A DNA stretch of 64,000 bases. It comes from Halichondria panicea (taxonomy: Eukaryota > Porifera > Demospongiae > Suberitida > Halichondriidae). The position numbers and the translations under genes were made by a program. Within the stretch, counting starts at the first letter, position 1; each line of letters starts with the position of its first letter. The notes below the pieces were generated by a model that saw nothing but the letters and a program-made list of their open reading frames with translations, was not told the origin of the DNA and made no database searches. Where the stretch lies: positions 2,278,001 through 2,342,000 of the forward strand of contig NC_087390.1 in assembly GCF_963675165.1 (NCBI RefSeq), in the 5' to 3' direction. This document shows positions 33,701-44,850 of the stretch, piece after piece.

Positions 33701-35357
33701 TGTGAACTCCAGTTTTATTTTCTACCACACACCACATGTATAGACAAAACACCCACACCCCTCCCCCCCCCCCCCCCACAGCATTCAGTCTGAGATGGAC
33801 GAAGTCAACGGTAGACTCATTGGTTCCCATGGATACTGTACTCAAGTAAGCTACGAACGCTATATAGCTGCTCCTGGCAATAATGATTACCTTCATGTTA
33901 GCTCAAAAAGGAACTGCATGACTTAAAGCGTAATCCTGCCAGGAGTTTATGTCTAGCCCTTATACATGACCATAGCTGTTTCCTACATGTATGTAAAACC
34001 AAAATATCCTGTCAGATGACGTGTATTCTGGTCATGCCCTTCCCCCTCCACACAACACACACAGGAGTTGGTTAACTTGCTACTGACTGGAGTGGCAGTG
34101 TCTAACGTCTTTGATGGGGAAATGAACCTGGGCAGCAAAGGCAGCGAAGAGGTTGGTTAGGGAGTATAGGTTAGAGTTTGGAAGTACATGTACTTTCAAC
34201 TGAACTGAGATCCAGACAGTTCAGCAATAATCATGATGTAGGGAATTCCCCTTGAACCCAATCTATGGGGTCAATAGTATACCGTATAGAGTAATTTTGT
34301 GTATCGTATAGAGTAATTTTCGTGGGGCAAAGTTTTCGTGGTTGAAGGTCTGCAGTGCAAGCAACAACCACGAAAATATTACCCACGAAATGTCTCACTA
34401 TTGCTGAACCACGAATATTTTGTCCCCCCCCCCCCCCCTGGTAATCCCTTGATTATTCTATGCCTTATTGATCATTAATTTTGTTTGTTATTTTCCATGG
34501 CGCTGAATGTAGCACATGGGGGGGGGGGAATACATGCATAACGAAGTCGCTGGTTTTCCAATAACAAATGAATTTTGTTTCTTACAGCTACGTTTGAGAG
34601 GTCTGAGTAAACAGAGTGAAATAGGTCTGCTATCATTATTTGAGCATTACCAGTCGTGTAAGGTAGGGGAAGGTATTTAGGGTGTAGCTATGCACTCATT
34701 TACCACACCTGTACACACGGATGGGTACACCCATCACACCCACCCTCCCCCCACAGGTTGGGAGTAATTACAAGAATCCCATCTACCCTATATGGGTGAT
34801 CTGCAGCGAGAGCCACTTCTCAGTGCTGTTCTCTCATGAGAGATTGCTCCTTGAGAATCCGTAAGTTAATTGCTAAAAGTCTCTCTGTACAACTTTTCTA
34901 TTCATGGTAAAAGCTATTGAGATGTACTTGTATAGAAGAAATTGAGAGAAGACTTATTTTGCTATTCAAAATATGTGCATTATTCATTTTACGGTGCTAT
35001 TGTTATGCCGGAAATGCTATTATGGCTCAGCCTATAATTCTTCCATATCAATGCAGACTGCAAAAGAGATTTGACCTACACTACTTCGATGGTTTGGCTA
35101 ACCAGGACAAGGCCATACGACTGACTATAGGTACGTTGAGAGATGTGCAAACCTCAGCTAATGTAATAGTTCCTCTCACAGACAATGCAGAGGGGAGAGA
35201 GTCGTTGGTGGAGGATGGATTGACCCCACCATTGGAGCTCTGCATTCGGACTAAGTGAGTTTTAAACCTGTTGTGCACTATCGTAAGTATCGTTTGTACC
35301 TGCTGCAGGTGGAAGAGTGTCACTGTGAGCTGGAATGGATCTGAACCAATTTTGTAG
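25914..35357 (+). CDS. MINDY4: MINDY-4 deubiquitinase (689 aa), complete
   Basis: Sixteen exons join in frame: 25914-25976, 26725-26844, 27000-27647, 27866-28012, 30020-30139, 30312-30400, 30761-30859, 31325-31394, 31831-31896, 33519-33589, 33782-33845, 34065-34151, 34588-34662, 34757-34860, 35057-35254, 35309-35357. MINDY enzymes are cysteine proteases that trim Lys48-linked ubiquitin chains. The N-terminus ([10 protein letters not shown], LisH-like) and a Ser/Pro-rich linker (to about residue 300) mark the MINDY-4 branch. The catalytic domain has [16 protein letters not shown] with Cys at about 370, [16 protein letters not shown], and SESHFSVLF with the catalytic His at about 593; it ends [11 protein letters not shown]. 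Length is near that of animal MINDY4. Several acceptors directly follow (CA)n or poly-C. TRAF-A starts 287 bases downstream on the same strand. Confidence 0.95.
26367..26724 (+). repeat. (CA)n-rich satellite with CCCCATAACA interruptions
   Basis: About 360 bases of CA repeats interrupted by repeated 'ccccataacac' and 'catacacac' units, running straight into the acceptor of MINDY4 exon 2 (cacacag, exon from 26725). Long open frames across it are repeat artefacts. Confidence 0.95.
28013..30019 (+). other. Fourth intron of MINDY4 (2.0 kb) with duplicated noncoding block
   Basis: It contains a block at about 28740-28930 (agctagataaggggaa...) that recurs at 39190-39340, 41620-41800, 51560-51690 and 55420-55560, always upstream of a MINDY exon-5 remnant. 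It also holds a tandem repeat of about 40 bases (tactatgaatcagttgattt) around the MITE at 29034. No coding exon is supported. Confidence 0.6.
29034..29268. mobile_element. Foldback MITE, ACCGTATAGC family
   Basis: Ends ACCGTATAGCGCGAAATTTTC and its inverted copy. It sits inside a 40-base tandem repeat in MINDY4 intron 4, with TA on both sides. The same termini occur at 53167-53374, 54737-54938 and, less well preserved, 42888-43074 and 34281. Confidence 0.8.
30665..30752 (+). repeat. (CA)n microsatellite before MINDY4 exon 7
   Basis: Over 40 CA units ending 8 bases before exon 30761-30859. The same position carries (CA)n of different length in each duplicated copy (39829, 42277, 52088, 56038). 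Confidence 0.95.
31897..33518 (+). other. Large MINDY4 intron 9
   Basis: A 1.6-kb intron. A piece at about 32520-32640 (gggtcagaggggg...ccgggggca) recurs at 57880-57970 and looks like part of a dispersed repeat. The antisense small frame at 33198-33344 also lies here. No MINDY exon is missed: flanking exons join in phase. Confidence 0.6.
33198..33344 (-). CDS. Possible antisense microprotein (48 aa, one membrane helix)
   Basis: A short minus-strand frame inside MINDY4 intron 9 encodes a Met start, a hydrophobic helix ([18 protein letters not shown]) and a charged tail ([18 protein letters not shown]). A related frame of 62 residues is open at 58543-58731 (helix same, tail QENREGAIPIEETNE). 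A third copy at about 53835-53965 is frameshifted. Maintenance in two of three copies is suggestive but weak; the repeat may simply travel with the segmental duplication. No splice or promoter evidence. Confidence 0.3.
   Translation of the reverse strand: MNNVAGLVLFTAAALLLLLLTRRGQENREGATPTEETNEHENRKYVFV
34281..34438. mobile_element. Truncated foldback element, ACCGTATAGC family
   Basis: The left end (accgtataga, twice) and the internal part (cgtggggcaaa...cacgaatattttg) match the element at 53167-53374, but the right end runs into poly-C and lacks the inverted terminus. Confidence 0.65.
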
Positions 35358-35450
35358 TTAATATGTTTTTGCTAGTTTGTATAATTCATGCATAATTATG
35401 ATAATGTGTGTGTGCAGTATACCGGTAACTAGTATAGTACAAGTTGTACT

Positions 35451-35493
35451 AGCCTCGATTCCCGGCCGCTTCAAGCGGCCGGGAATCGAGGCT
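35451..35493. mobile_element. 43-base hairpin with 10-base target duplication
   Basis: A near-perfect palindrome AGCCTCGATTCCCGGCCGCT... with loop tc. It is bounded by identical AAGTTGTACT at 35441-35450 and 35495-35504, as expected of a target-site duplication. It lies between MINDY4 and TRAF-A. The AGCCTCG terminus also occurs at 38158, 50081 and 55175. Confidence 0.75.
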
Positions 35494-35533
35494 AAAGTTG
35501 TACTAGACTATTCATGATCGAGTCACGAGTCTA

Positions 35534-35584
35534 TGACATCATTCCAATTATAAACACTTGTACAAGTACATGTGGTATAAAAGG
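35534..35584 (+). promoter_or_regulatory. TRAF-A promoter: TGACATCAT and TATAAAAGG
   Basis: TGACATCAT (35534-35542, similar to ATF/AP-1 sites) and TATAAAAGG (35576-35584) precede the TRAF-A start by 110 and 68 bases. The same pair in the same order is present before TRAF-B and TRAF-C, while the sequence around it differs. Confidence 0.6.
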
Positions 35585-35644
35585 TGGACACGTACTTGGG
35601 CCTGCAGAAAAAATAGACCAATCTTAGCCTATAAACAAAAACTG

Positions 35645-38084
35645 ATGAGTACACTAGTGTGCGTTAGCTGTCAAGAGTATGTGTTCCACGATCCCTACCA
35701 ATGTGATTGTGGAGACAGACTGTGTGGCAAGTGTTACAATTCCTATGTTGAGAGGTAAATCGTTATTCATGATGGTGTGTCATTGACTGTCATCCAACTA
35801 TCATTTCATTTTCTGCAGAGCCCAGAAGAAGTTCATCTGTTCATCTTGTAATGAAGAGAACATTGTGACCAACTGTTTCCGAGACAAGGCAGTGGAGTAC
35901 GAGCTTCGGAACACCACCCTCAAGTGCCTGAACCAGTCCTGTCCCTGGGAGGGGGAGAGCAGATTCTATCAGGTAAGCACAGTTCATAATGATGTGCAGC
36001 ATGGACTTCTTTGTTTGAGCTGAGCACATGCATGGCTTATTGATAATCGTATGTGCGGGGAATCTGTAATACATGTACCAGGAAGCAATAGCAATAGCAA
36101 TAGCAACTTCCGTGGCATGCAGTCAATAGCTGGGAAATTCATGACAACTATTTGAACTTTCTTTTAAAAGGTGTTACGGAAGCAGGGCCGTAGATAGCTT
36201 AGGTTTGCAGGGGTGGCAAAATTACAGCTGAAAATTTTACTAAAAAACTGTCAACTGTTATTTCATATCCTCTGAGTATGGCAACTTCCAACTTGCTGTG
36301 GCACGAATTTAGAGCAACTAAAACAAGGTAGCTTGAACTAGGAAGGTGCTCCTGCTTCCCAGAGGCGCAGTGGAGAGCAGAATTTTACCTAAAAAAAGGT
36401 CATCGCTTATTTTCAGCAGTCAGCATGCGCATCAGATAGCCCTGCCCACGTCTCAATTTCATTACATCATTCTAATCACTAGAAGCATTGGCTATGTGCA
36501 GATCAGTAATTTTAACACATCTAGAATCCCTCCCGCTGTCTACGGCCCTGGGAAGTGTATAGTAGGAATCATAGTTCACTGATACTGTTTGCCTAAGAAT
36601 CTTGTTTGTAATTTGTTTAACGTCTCGGTGTGAGTGTTGATGGTCAAATATTTGGATTGATGTCTTCTCTTGTTGCCAGTTTGTTGTTTACAGTGTTCTT
36701 TGTTTCTGTAGGAGCATAATAAATCCTGCAAGTTTGGATCAGTACAATGCCCCAACTCAATATACGGCTGTAAAGAGGAACTGATTAGGAGTCAATTACA
36801 GGACCACCTCAACAATAAATGCAACTGCAACCCAATCACTTGTCGATGGTGTGGACAACGCACCCTCAATGAAGACGTAAGTTATTTGTGCTTCTTTAAG
36901 AGACACTATTATGCATGCATAGAACTCCCAACTAATCATCATGATTCCCAAACACACAGATTCACATTCAGAAGGAGTGTGAGATGGCACTAGACTACTG
37001 CCCCAATGGGTGTGGGGAGAGGTTACCTAGGAGAGAGGTCAGTTCTGATGTCAGAGGTTAATTCGATAAATTGCCTTTTTAGTAATAATTAATGGTTCTA
37101 AAATTGAGGTTGTTTAGTTAATGATCTTTACCCACTCCCTCCACAGATGCTCAAGCATACTAAAACAGTGTGCACTCACCAAGTAAGAGAATGCGACTAC
37201 AAAGACTTGGGGTGCACTTACAAGGTACGTTTACACAGCATTTATTCACTTCTCAACTTATATAATAATGCACTCATGTAATTATGTGACCTAATGTACT
37301 CGCTTAGTTATATGCTCTTATTGGTCTGTAGGGTACCATCAAGGACCTAACGAAGCATGCGAAGGAGTACCCTGCATATCACAACCAACTACTGAAAATG
37401 GCCAACAAAGAAATGAAGCAATCTCTTGAGCACCAAATTGCCTTATTAGACAACAAAACAGATGATTTGAAATCTGAAATTAGCAAGATTAGGTCTGAGG
37501 TGCAGTCACGACTGCAACCGGTAACAGATGCTGTGGTCAAAGCTGAGTCAGCAATTATCCAACTACAAGATGGACTCAGTGAGGTATCTCTGCTATTGCA
37601 AACACTTCAAGCAGCCAGTTATGATGGAACATTCATTTGGAAGATCCCCGAAGTCACTAGGAGAAGACAAGAAGCTAGAACTGGGAAAACTGTCTCTCTG
37701 TATTCTGCTCCATTCTATACGAGTCGCCATGGATACAAGCTCTGTCTAAGGCTCTACATGAATGGCGATGGTTCTGGGAAGGGCACTCACATGTCGTTCT
37801 TTATCACCCTAATGCGAGGAGAGTACGATGCCCTCCTCCCCTGGCCGTTCAGACAGGCAGTCACTCTGACCCTGGTGGACCAGAACAAGCAGCGGGACAT
37901 TGTCCAGTCATTCCGTCCTGAACCAACGTCCTCATCATTCCAGAGACCACGCAATGAGATGAACGTTGCCTCAGGCTGTCCCACATTTGCCCTCGTTTCT
38001 GTCCTTGACAACGTCTCTTACGTCAAGGACGATACCTTGTTCCTCAAATGCAAGGTTAACACCACTGGACTGACCAATGAATGA
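35645..38084 (+). CDS. TRAF-A: RING, TRAF zinc fingers, coiled coil, MATH (445 aa)
   Basis: Six exons join in frame: 35645-35754, 35819-35972, 36712-36876, 36960-37037, 37147-37224, 37332-38084. Domains: a RING-like finger (CVSC...CDCGDRLCGKC...CSSC, residues about 6-50); TRAF-type zinc fingers (about 75-190); coiled coil (NKEMKQSLEHQ to LLQTLQ, about 220-285); and a MATH/TRAF-C domain (DGTFIWKI ... PFYTSRHGYKLCLRLYMNGDG ... YVKDDTLFLKC) to the end. TRAF proteins trimerise, bind receptor tails by the MATH domain and promote ubiquitin signalling towards NF-kB/JNK. In the RING the position usually held by His (CGH) is Asp (CGD). The Met is the first in frame and fits the RING start. Closest by layout to TRAF2/3/5-type proteins; one-to-one orthology is not claimed. 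Confidence 0.95.
36183..36550. mobile_element. MITE with CAGGGCCGTAGA ends, TSD GGAAG
   Basis: Inverted ends CAGGGCCGTAGATAGC and its near complement lie in TRAF-A intron 2. GGAAG flanks both sides (36178-36182, 36551-36555). The matching introns of TRAF-B and TRAF-C lack the insert, so it arrived after duplication. It carries no transposase. Confidence 0.8.
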
Positions 38085-38096
38085 CAAAACTATCTC

Positions 38097-38276
38097 GGAG
38101 TACATGCATGAAGAGAAATATTCGACATAGACATTGCAAATGATATAGTATTATCATAGCCTCGAATCCACGCCGATTAAAATACGGATTTTAATCGGCG
38201 TGGATTCGAGGCTAAGGATCAATTAGACCATATCATTTGCAAAGTCTCTGTGTTATATTCTTCATGCATGTACTCC
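38097..38276. repeat. 180-base nested palindrome 3' of TRAF-A
   Basis: Outer arms of about 60 bases (ggagtacatgcatgaaga ... and its complement, imperfect) enclose a nearly perfect 56-base hairpin 38158-38213 with AGCCTCG ends. It begins 13 bases after the TRAF stop, so the mRNA 3'UTR probably folds into a long stem. The same structure follows TRAF-B. Confidence 0.85.
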
Positions 38277-38659
38277 AACCATAGTTGCACCTCAAGAGTG
38301 CTTCGTTGTCTTCAATCTATGCTCCCCGCCAACTATAAACATTGTTATTTTTTGTTTTATTTATTTATTTATTTATTTATTTCATTTGAACCACAATCTC
38401 TTCATATAATTATACTATAGATAGTATCTATGATTATACGCCCTTGTTATTATTTAGTGATAATTATAGTCCATTGCTGCATGTCATTGATTGCCACATA
38501 TCCTCTCCTTGTTAACGTTAGCAACAGTAGAAATAATATTATAGCCACTATATACTGTACAACAGTACTAAGCCTGCTACCATTCAGTTATAAGTATGGT
38601 CATGGAACAACTGGCAAGATTTAGACACAACAGATCCAAAATCCCAGAAATGTTCCCCC
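38277..38659. other. Spacer after TRAF-A
   Basis: No gene. It holds an (ATTT)n tract at about 38357-38392 and a degraded copy of the piece that encodes the small antisense frame in MINDY4 intron 9 (about 38500-38610). Confidence 0.5.
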
Positions 38660-38895
38660 CTAAATTGAGGTTGTTTAATTAATGATCTTTACCCACTTCT
38701 CCCGCACAGTGGAACAAAGAAGAGATAAACGTAAACAAGGATCGAGGACATTATTTTCCCTTTGGAATTGGGTACATTGTACATTGCAATGATATAGGTC
38801 AAAGCTAGTGTGCACTCACCAAGCTATAGTATAAGGACTTGGGGTGCACCTACATTAACAAGGTACGTACGTTCACACAGTAAACTATAGCGGCT
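38660..38895 (+). pseudogene. Relic of TRAF exon 5 with flanking introns
   Basis: The intron end (gttaatgatctttacccact-like), parts of the exon (gtgtgcactcaccaag, aaggacttggggtgcac) and the donor (aaggtacgt) match TRAF-A 37100-37240. The middle is replaced by unrelated sequence. It is a dead exon left by an unequal duplication; the same relic lies at 50538-50745. Confidence 0.7.
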
Positions 38896-39487
38896 AGGGA
38901 AATTGAAAGTTAGTGACTGTAGGAAACGTACATAGAAATAATCAAACTGCAATGGATAAAATTATGAGGACTTAATATTGCTGTTAGCTGGTTACAATCT
39001 ACATTAAAACAAGTACACGCACGCTTTCCATTTCAATGTTCATTTTGAAGTATTGCTCCCTCTCTGCTCTCCTGCCCTCCCCTCGTTAGCATTTTTAGCC
39101 CCTTTTTATTTTTGCCTACAATTACAGAAAAATATCCATTCAATCATAATCATAGGTATGTACGCATGCAGAGTCAGCTCTGTGTATGTAATTGTTTGTC
39201 TAGGGGTTGTCAGAATACGCCTGAAATGTTGTTCATTTGAATGGATTAATTGCTGGGAACACAAGAGCTGCAGTCAGCAGCAGCTAGATAAGGGGAACCT
39301 TCTTCATAGACCCTTGGGTAGTCCCTGACCTTTATATAAAAATCCCTAACCGTGTTCTGGAAATTCCTATGAATTCACTACCTGGCTTAGAAAATGCTGG
39401 AAACAATCGAGTAACCTAGCAACTGATTAGCAACTTTAATTAACGAGAGAGCAAAAAGACGCAAAATAAAAGCTGCATGGGGACAGT

Positions 39488-39825
39488 GACATACCAGGAT
39501 TAGATAGTACAGCACAAGATACAGGCATCCAATAATTATGTTGAGATTTGCTATAAACAAGCTAGAAATCTATCATTGTCATAAGCTAGGCCAGCAAGTG
39601 GTACATGCACGCCGGTGACCGTGTCCAACCTCGTCTGTTTATGGACCATAGTGGTATGTGCAGCTGTTGTGTTTGGGTATATGGTTCTGCTGCTTATACT
39701 TAATTGATCAGAATCATTAATTTTTGGTCTTGGTTGCGGACAACAATTCTCTAAATCTGTGAGCCTGCCTTTTTCCCATACACATGTATGTTGAATACTT
39801 CCCCCCCCCCTTACCTAATCCCTCC

Positions 39826-39859
<34 letters not shown>

Positions 39860-41190
39860 CTCTCTAGTCCCCACCCCAGCCCTGATGTGAGGGGAGAGAG
39901 GGTCTGGTGTCAGCACTAGGGGAGATCTTGTGGAGGGAAGGCGGAGGAAAGAGAGCTGTGGTTGGATTGTGAGTGGGTTGAACCACATAATTATGCTGTC
40001 ATAGCTAAAAATAACAAACTTAATTATGGTGAAATGAGCGTGCAGCTGCTATGAATATCATACAAATATCATATTTATACTTGTTTACGAGTATGATTAT
40101 ACTTACATGTAGTGTCATTGTTTCCGTGGTATTTTTTACCTATGTGATCATGCACACATAAAGGTGTTGTTTACACAATACATCAGTGTTTGTATTAGGG
40201 ATTATATGGGTTCACCGAACTCATCTCAGTATTTACATGATAATTATTATCAGTGGAGACGGGCCCCAGGAAAGCCCACCAGCCTGATTGCATCACTGAA
40301 AGGGTAAGTTCATGTAGAATAACTCTACCATAACAAAGACATTGGAAGATATTGATCTTTCTTTGCTGTGGTGAAAATAAAGCCTTTCCTTTCTGGTTCC
40401 ATGTCAACATTATGTTTATTTCCCTGTGATAGTTTTCGAAGGGGACATAATTCATTATATAACCGAAGTGAATTTTATATTTGTCAGGGAAGTTTATAAT
40501 AATTACAAGTGTTGCTAAGTAAACACGTACTTTATGTAGATAGTGCATGAGCACTCATTTAGTGTTGAGCAAACACTTGAGTCGTTCCTACGAGAAAACT
40601 TCCGCTGGTGAGTTGATTGTTTTGTTCATAATAAGGAACACAGAACACATGTGATGGTAACCGATCCTAACCCTGCGGTCACATGTGCTTATATTGATAC
40701 TAACTTGTGGCTAAAGATAATTGTAAATTATGTAGTTAGGACTGGTCATTGGAATCAGTGTACATGTCCACCACAACAATAGGAACTATGACAAATCACA
40801 AATTACTTTATTTTCTAAAATTATAGGGAAGAAAGTGTATGTACATTCATGAGACTTCGAGATCACAAAGTCTCAATTGCAATAACTTATTTGCGCAACT
40901 TCAGAAAGATTACAGCACTTGTTGCAAAATTTAGCAACATCATAATCTTCATTTATTTCTTCCACACAACACCTCTCCCCACATCCCCACTTCTCGTATG
41001 TACAGTACAGACAACGTTTTTTCATTGTTTTGAGATTGCTTACTTTAACTTGAATATAATTATTCTACCCCAACATCTTAATTCCATCCAGATGATTGAG
41101 CATACATTCATGAATAGAAATACAATGGACTCCTTTCTTTGGTCAAGGTTACCATTGTGGTCAAGGTTACCATTGTGAGTTGGCTTACTT
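39488..41190 (+). pseudogene. MINDY4-like exon relics, block B1
   Basis: Remnants in order: exon 5 (about 39488, shortened); exon 7 (39860-39968, with a 2-base insertion that breaks frame); a strongly diverged exon 8 (about 40251-40302); a diverged exon 9 with splice sites (40540-40608, HEHSFSVEQTLESFLR); and a second exon 9 copy (41091-41176) containing a tandem duplication of 19 bases. The catalytic-Cys exon is absent. This is an older, more degraded duplicate than block B2. Confidence 0.75.
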
Positions 41191-41352
41191 GCTTAAATAT
41201 AATTGTTTCCACGTAAACAATTACACAATATGTACTATTTTTATAATTGTAATTAGCAATGGTAACTACGAGGTTTCTATTCCTGGTCCATATAGCAACT
41301 AGCTATGAATATCATTATGCTATACTCGAAGGCTGACAGGTTATATTGTATC

Positions 41353-41393
41353 AATCAATAAATCAATAAATCAATAAATCAATAAATCAATCC
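41353..41393. repeat. (ATCA ATAA) microsatellite
   Basis: Five to six tandem copies of an 8-base unit (atcaataa) between blocks B1 and B2. Confidence 0.85.
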
Positions 41394-42275
41394 TTTTTCT
41401 GTGTACCTATACATGTACAGTTTTCTGGAACAACAAGCATAAGGACTCATCTCGAGGCTAGCCTCCTATAGGAACTCTACTCTATGATATTCAGCTCTGA
41501 CAACCTAAGTTTGTGGTTTTGTTATGATGCCCTTGCTGCACAACTGTACACAAGAAATTGATATTCAGTTGTACTGCCTAACGACTTGAACATGAACTAC
41601 ACCATGCATCATCATAGGTATGTAAGCATACAGAGTCAGCTCTGTGTTTGTCTAGGGGTTGTCAGAATACACCTGAAATGTTGTTCATTTGAATGGATTG
41701 CTGGGAACACAAGTGCCAGTCACCAGCAGCTAGATAAGGGGAACCTTCTTCATAGACCCGTACCCTTGGGTAGTCCCTGGCCTTTATATAAAAATCCCTA
41801 ACCATGTTCTGGAAATTCCTATGAATTCACTACCTGGCATAGAAAATGCGTCACTTTCTGGAAACAATCGAGTAACCTAGCAACTGATTAGCAACTTTAA
41901 TTAACGAGAAGTTAATGCTGTATAGGAACAATGACATACCAGGATTAGAATATGGTCTAGTACAGCACAAGGTACAGGCATCCAATAATTATGTTGAGAT
42001 TTGCTATAAACAAGCTAGAAATCTATCATTGTCATAAGCTAGGCCAGCAAGTGGTACATGCACGTGACCATGTCCAACCTCGTCTGTTTATGGACCATAG
42101 TGGTATGTGCAGCTGTTGTGTTTGGGTATATGGTTCTGCTGCTTATACTTATTTGATCAGAATCATTAATTTTTGGTCTTGGTTGCGGACAACAATTCTC
42201 TAAATCTGTGAGCGTCCATTGCCTTTCCCCCGTACACATAGATGTTGAATACTTCCTCCCTTACCTAATCCCTCC

Positions 42276-42276
<1 letters not shown>

Positions 42277-42354
<78 letters not shown>

Positions 42355-42371
42355 TACGCACACGCGCACAG

Positions 42372-42420
<49 letters not shown>
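42277..42420 (+). repeat. (CA)n microsatellite in block B2
   Basis: A 140-base CA tract with a short cgcatacgcacacgcg interruption, before the exon 7 copy. It is the expanded counterpart of the tract at 30665. Confidence 0.95.
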
Positions 42421-42423
<3 letters not shown>

Positions 42424-42887
42424 CTCTCTAGTCCCCGCCCCAGCCCTGATGAGAGGAGAGAGGGTCTGGTGTCAGCACTAGGGGAGATCTTGTGGAGGGA
42501 AGGCGGAGGAAAGAGAGCTGTGGTTGGATTGTGAGTAAGAGTAGGATTACATGTAGAAGTATCCAGGCCTAAGTTTCAAAAATTCTATTTAAGGTAGTTT
42601 ATGCAGTGTTCATTGGTGGTCCTCAGGGGGAAAAGGATTTCATAATAGAACAGTGAAGATGAAATGATAATCATGCCATGGATTGTGCAATGTAAAGGTC
42701 ACCTATTAATTCACATGATTATAATGTATACTGTTATAAATTATAGTCTGATATGTACAATATAAAATTATGATGGTCTGATGTGTTGCATGTTAAACAT
42801 TTTTCCCTGAATGTTCTGATACGCATGTGTTTGCACGTATAGGTGTGTTGAAAAGGTGATTATAATCATCTGATAGTTATAATTATT

Positions 42888-43074
42888 ACCATATAGCGGG
42901 TTATATTCGTATGATGTATATTTCGTATTTTAGAGCATCATACAAAAATTTAAACTACAAAATTATTCTACCGCAATACGTTCAACATCACTATCCTGAG
43001 CTTTAAAATACGAAACATTTAAATGAGTAGTTTATACGAAACTTTGCGCCAACGAAATTACCCGCTATACAGTA
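42888..43074. mobile_element. Foldback element with ATAGCGGGT ends
   Basis: Termini accatatagcgggt and acccgctatacagt are inverted copies, close to the ACCGTATAGC family. The interior (cgtatgatgtatatttcgtat...) differs from other members. Confidence 0.65.
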
Positions 43075-44504
43075 TATATATTGCATCACACAAATCCAAT
43101 TCAGTGGGAATTTCCACAAATATTTTGTGGCACAGTATAGGTTGATCTTGGGTGTTGCAATCCTATGGGTGATTGCTGAAGGTCCTTATAATGATATTTA
43201 TTTTTATCACAGGTTATCATCAACTGAGACAGGGTATAGCAAGGCCACACCCACGTATAAGCCAGACAACATTACAGAAAGAGTACGTAATATAAACACT
43301 CATTGCTTGCTCGAATAATAATGCTTATCACTCGTGGCTTTATAAAACCAATAAGGGTGTATAATATACACCTATTGTTTACCCCCACCCATTTGCACTT
43401 TATATTTCTTTACAACCCCCTGGTGCTGCACCGACCAAGTTAACGACTAATTAAAAAGCTTCATGATGCCTTACACGTGTGTATACATATACAAACAGTT
43501 GGTTAGATAGGTGCTCACCTTGTTCTTTTGTTGTGGGCTGTTTTTAAGTGCAGTACTGTTAAGGCAGGGTTTCATAGAGAGGGGGGAGGCCTGGGAATTC
43601 CCCCCTAGAAATCTGAAAATTAATGATGTCATAACAAAATGTACGTTTCCCCCTCCCAGCAAAAAAATATGTGTGAAACCTTGTAAGGTGTGCATAAACC
43701 ACCTCTGAATCAGTGCAGGGGCAATTTAAAACAAATACATGTACTTGTTTGACTGCCAAATTACCCTCTATACAGTATACGGTACTGTTTCACTGCCAGT
43801 CTCTGGGGCTACTAGCATCAGCGACTAGCATTGCAATTCGGTATTCAATATTGCAATGTGTACATTCTTAATGGGAATCAGGGTTGCCTAATTTTTTTAG
43901 CTCTTGAGAAATCTAACAGCTTGTGTATTGCTCTTACCAGATGATCGAGCATACATTCACGGATAGAATTACAATGGACTCCTTTCTTCGGTCGAGGCTT
44001 CCGTCGGTGAGTTGGCTTGTTTGCGTATGTACACTGCAGTCATTAACCATAATTATCGTTGTTATCTATACAACATGTAGTTCTCGCAAAACAATCAAGT
44101 TTCTAATTTTTATGACACCAATGGATTCCTTTGTACTGTACAACAATTTAATTAGATGTAAAATGTCCTGTTCCAGTAATCAGTCATACAAGAGATCAGG
44201 AGTGTTCAATTACATGTATACAGTGCAAAGTTTTGCTTAATGCATTCCAAGTTACCCACATGTGACTATTGTTTTGTACTGTCGTAGGAAGTTTCTTGAA
44301 CATAATATTATACAATTATGTATTATTTATACACCGATGCTTGTCATGCCTGCAAGCATGCCCTTGCATGCCCTTTACATGCACGTTATTGATACTGTAT
44401 TCATAGCCTACCATGTGATTGTTTTACACCCACACAATGATTATTCTAGAAGCTTTTAGAACATACGTAGATCACCTGGCTATTTTTAGACCAGTAATAC
44501 TATT

Positions 44505-44850
44505 CAGTACAACCCCGATCATCTGAATTCTTGATTACCCGGATGAAATATTCGGTCACATTCAAAGCAACATATACTCGCACATGCGCAGTGTCCACGT
44601 GGTTGAAAGCTTTGACAACAGAAGTAGCTAAACGCTTCAGCTTAGCCAAACAGTATAGCTTGCTACTGTCCACTGATGCATTATGCTAGTACATTGTAAT
44701 AGCTCTGGACATTGTTTGCTGATTTTGCATGCAGAAGCTACTTAAATTATTGATGGGTGTGGCTCAATGAGAGTTGTTCTGGTATCCGAATATTTTAGCC
44801 ATCCGGATGAGGTGAGGACACCAGGTGTTTGGATAATCGAGGCTCAACTG
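44505..44850. mobile_element. Pogo/Tigger-like MITE
   Basis: The right end read on the minus strand starts CAGTTGAGCCTCGATTATCC, the kind of terminus found in Tigger/pogo elements. The left end (CAGTACAACCCCGATCATCT) is its diverged inverted copy. TA follows the right end. It lies in the intron between exon copies 9 and 10 of block B2. No transposase. Confidence 0.7.
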
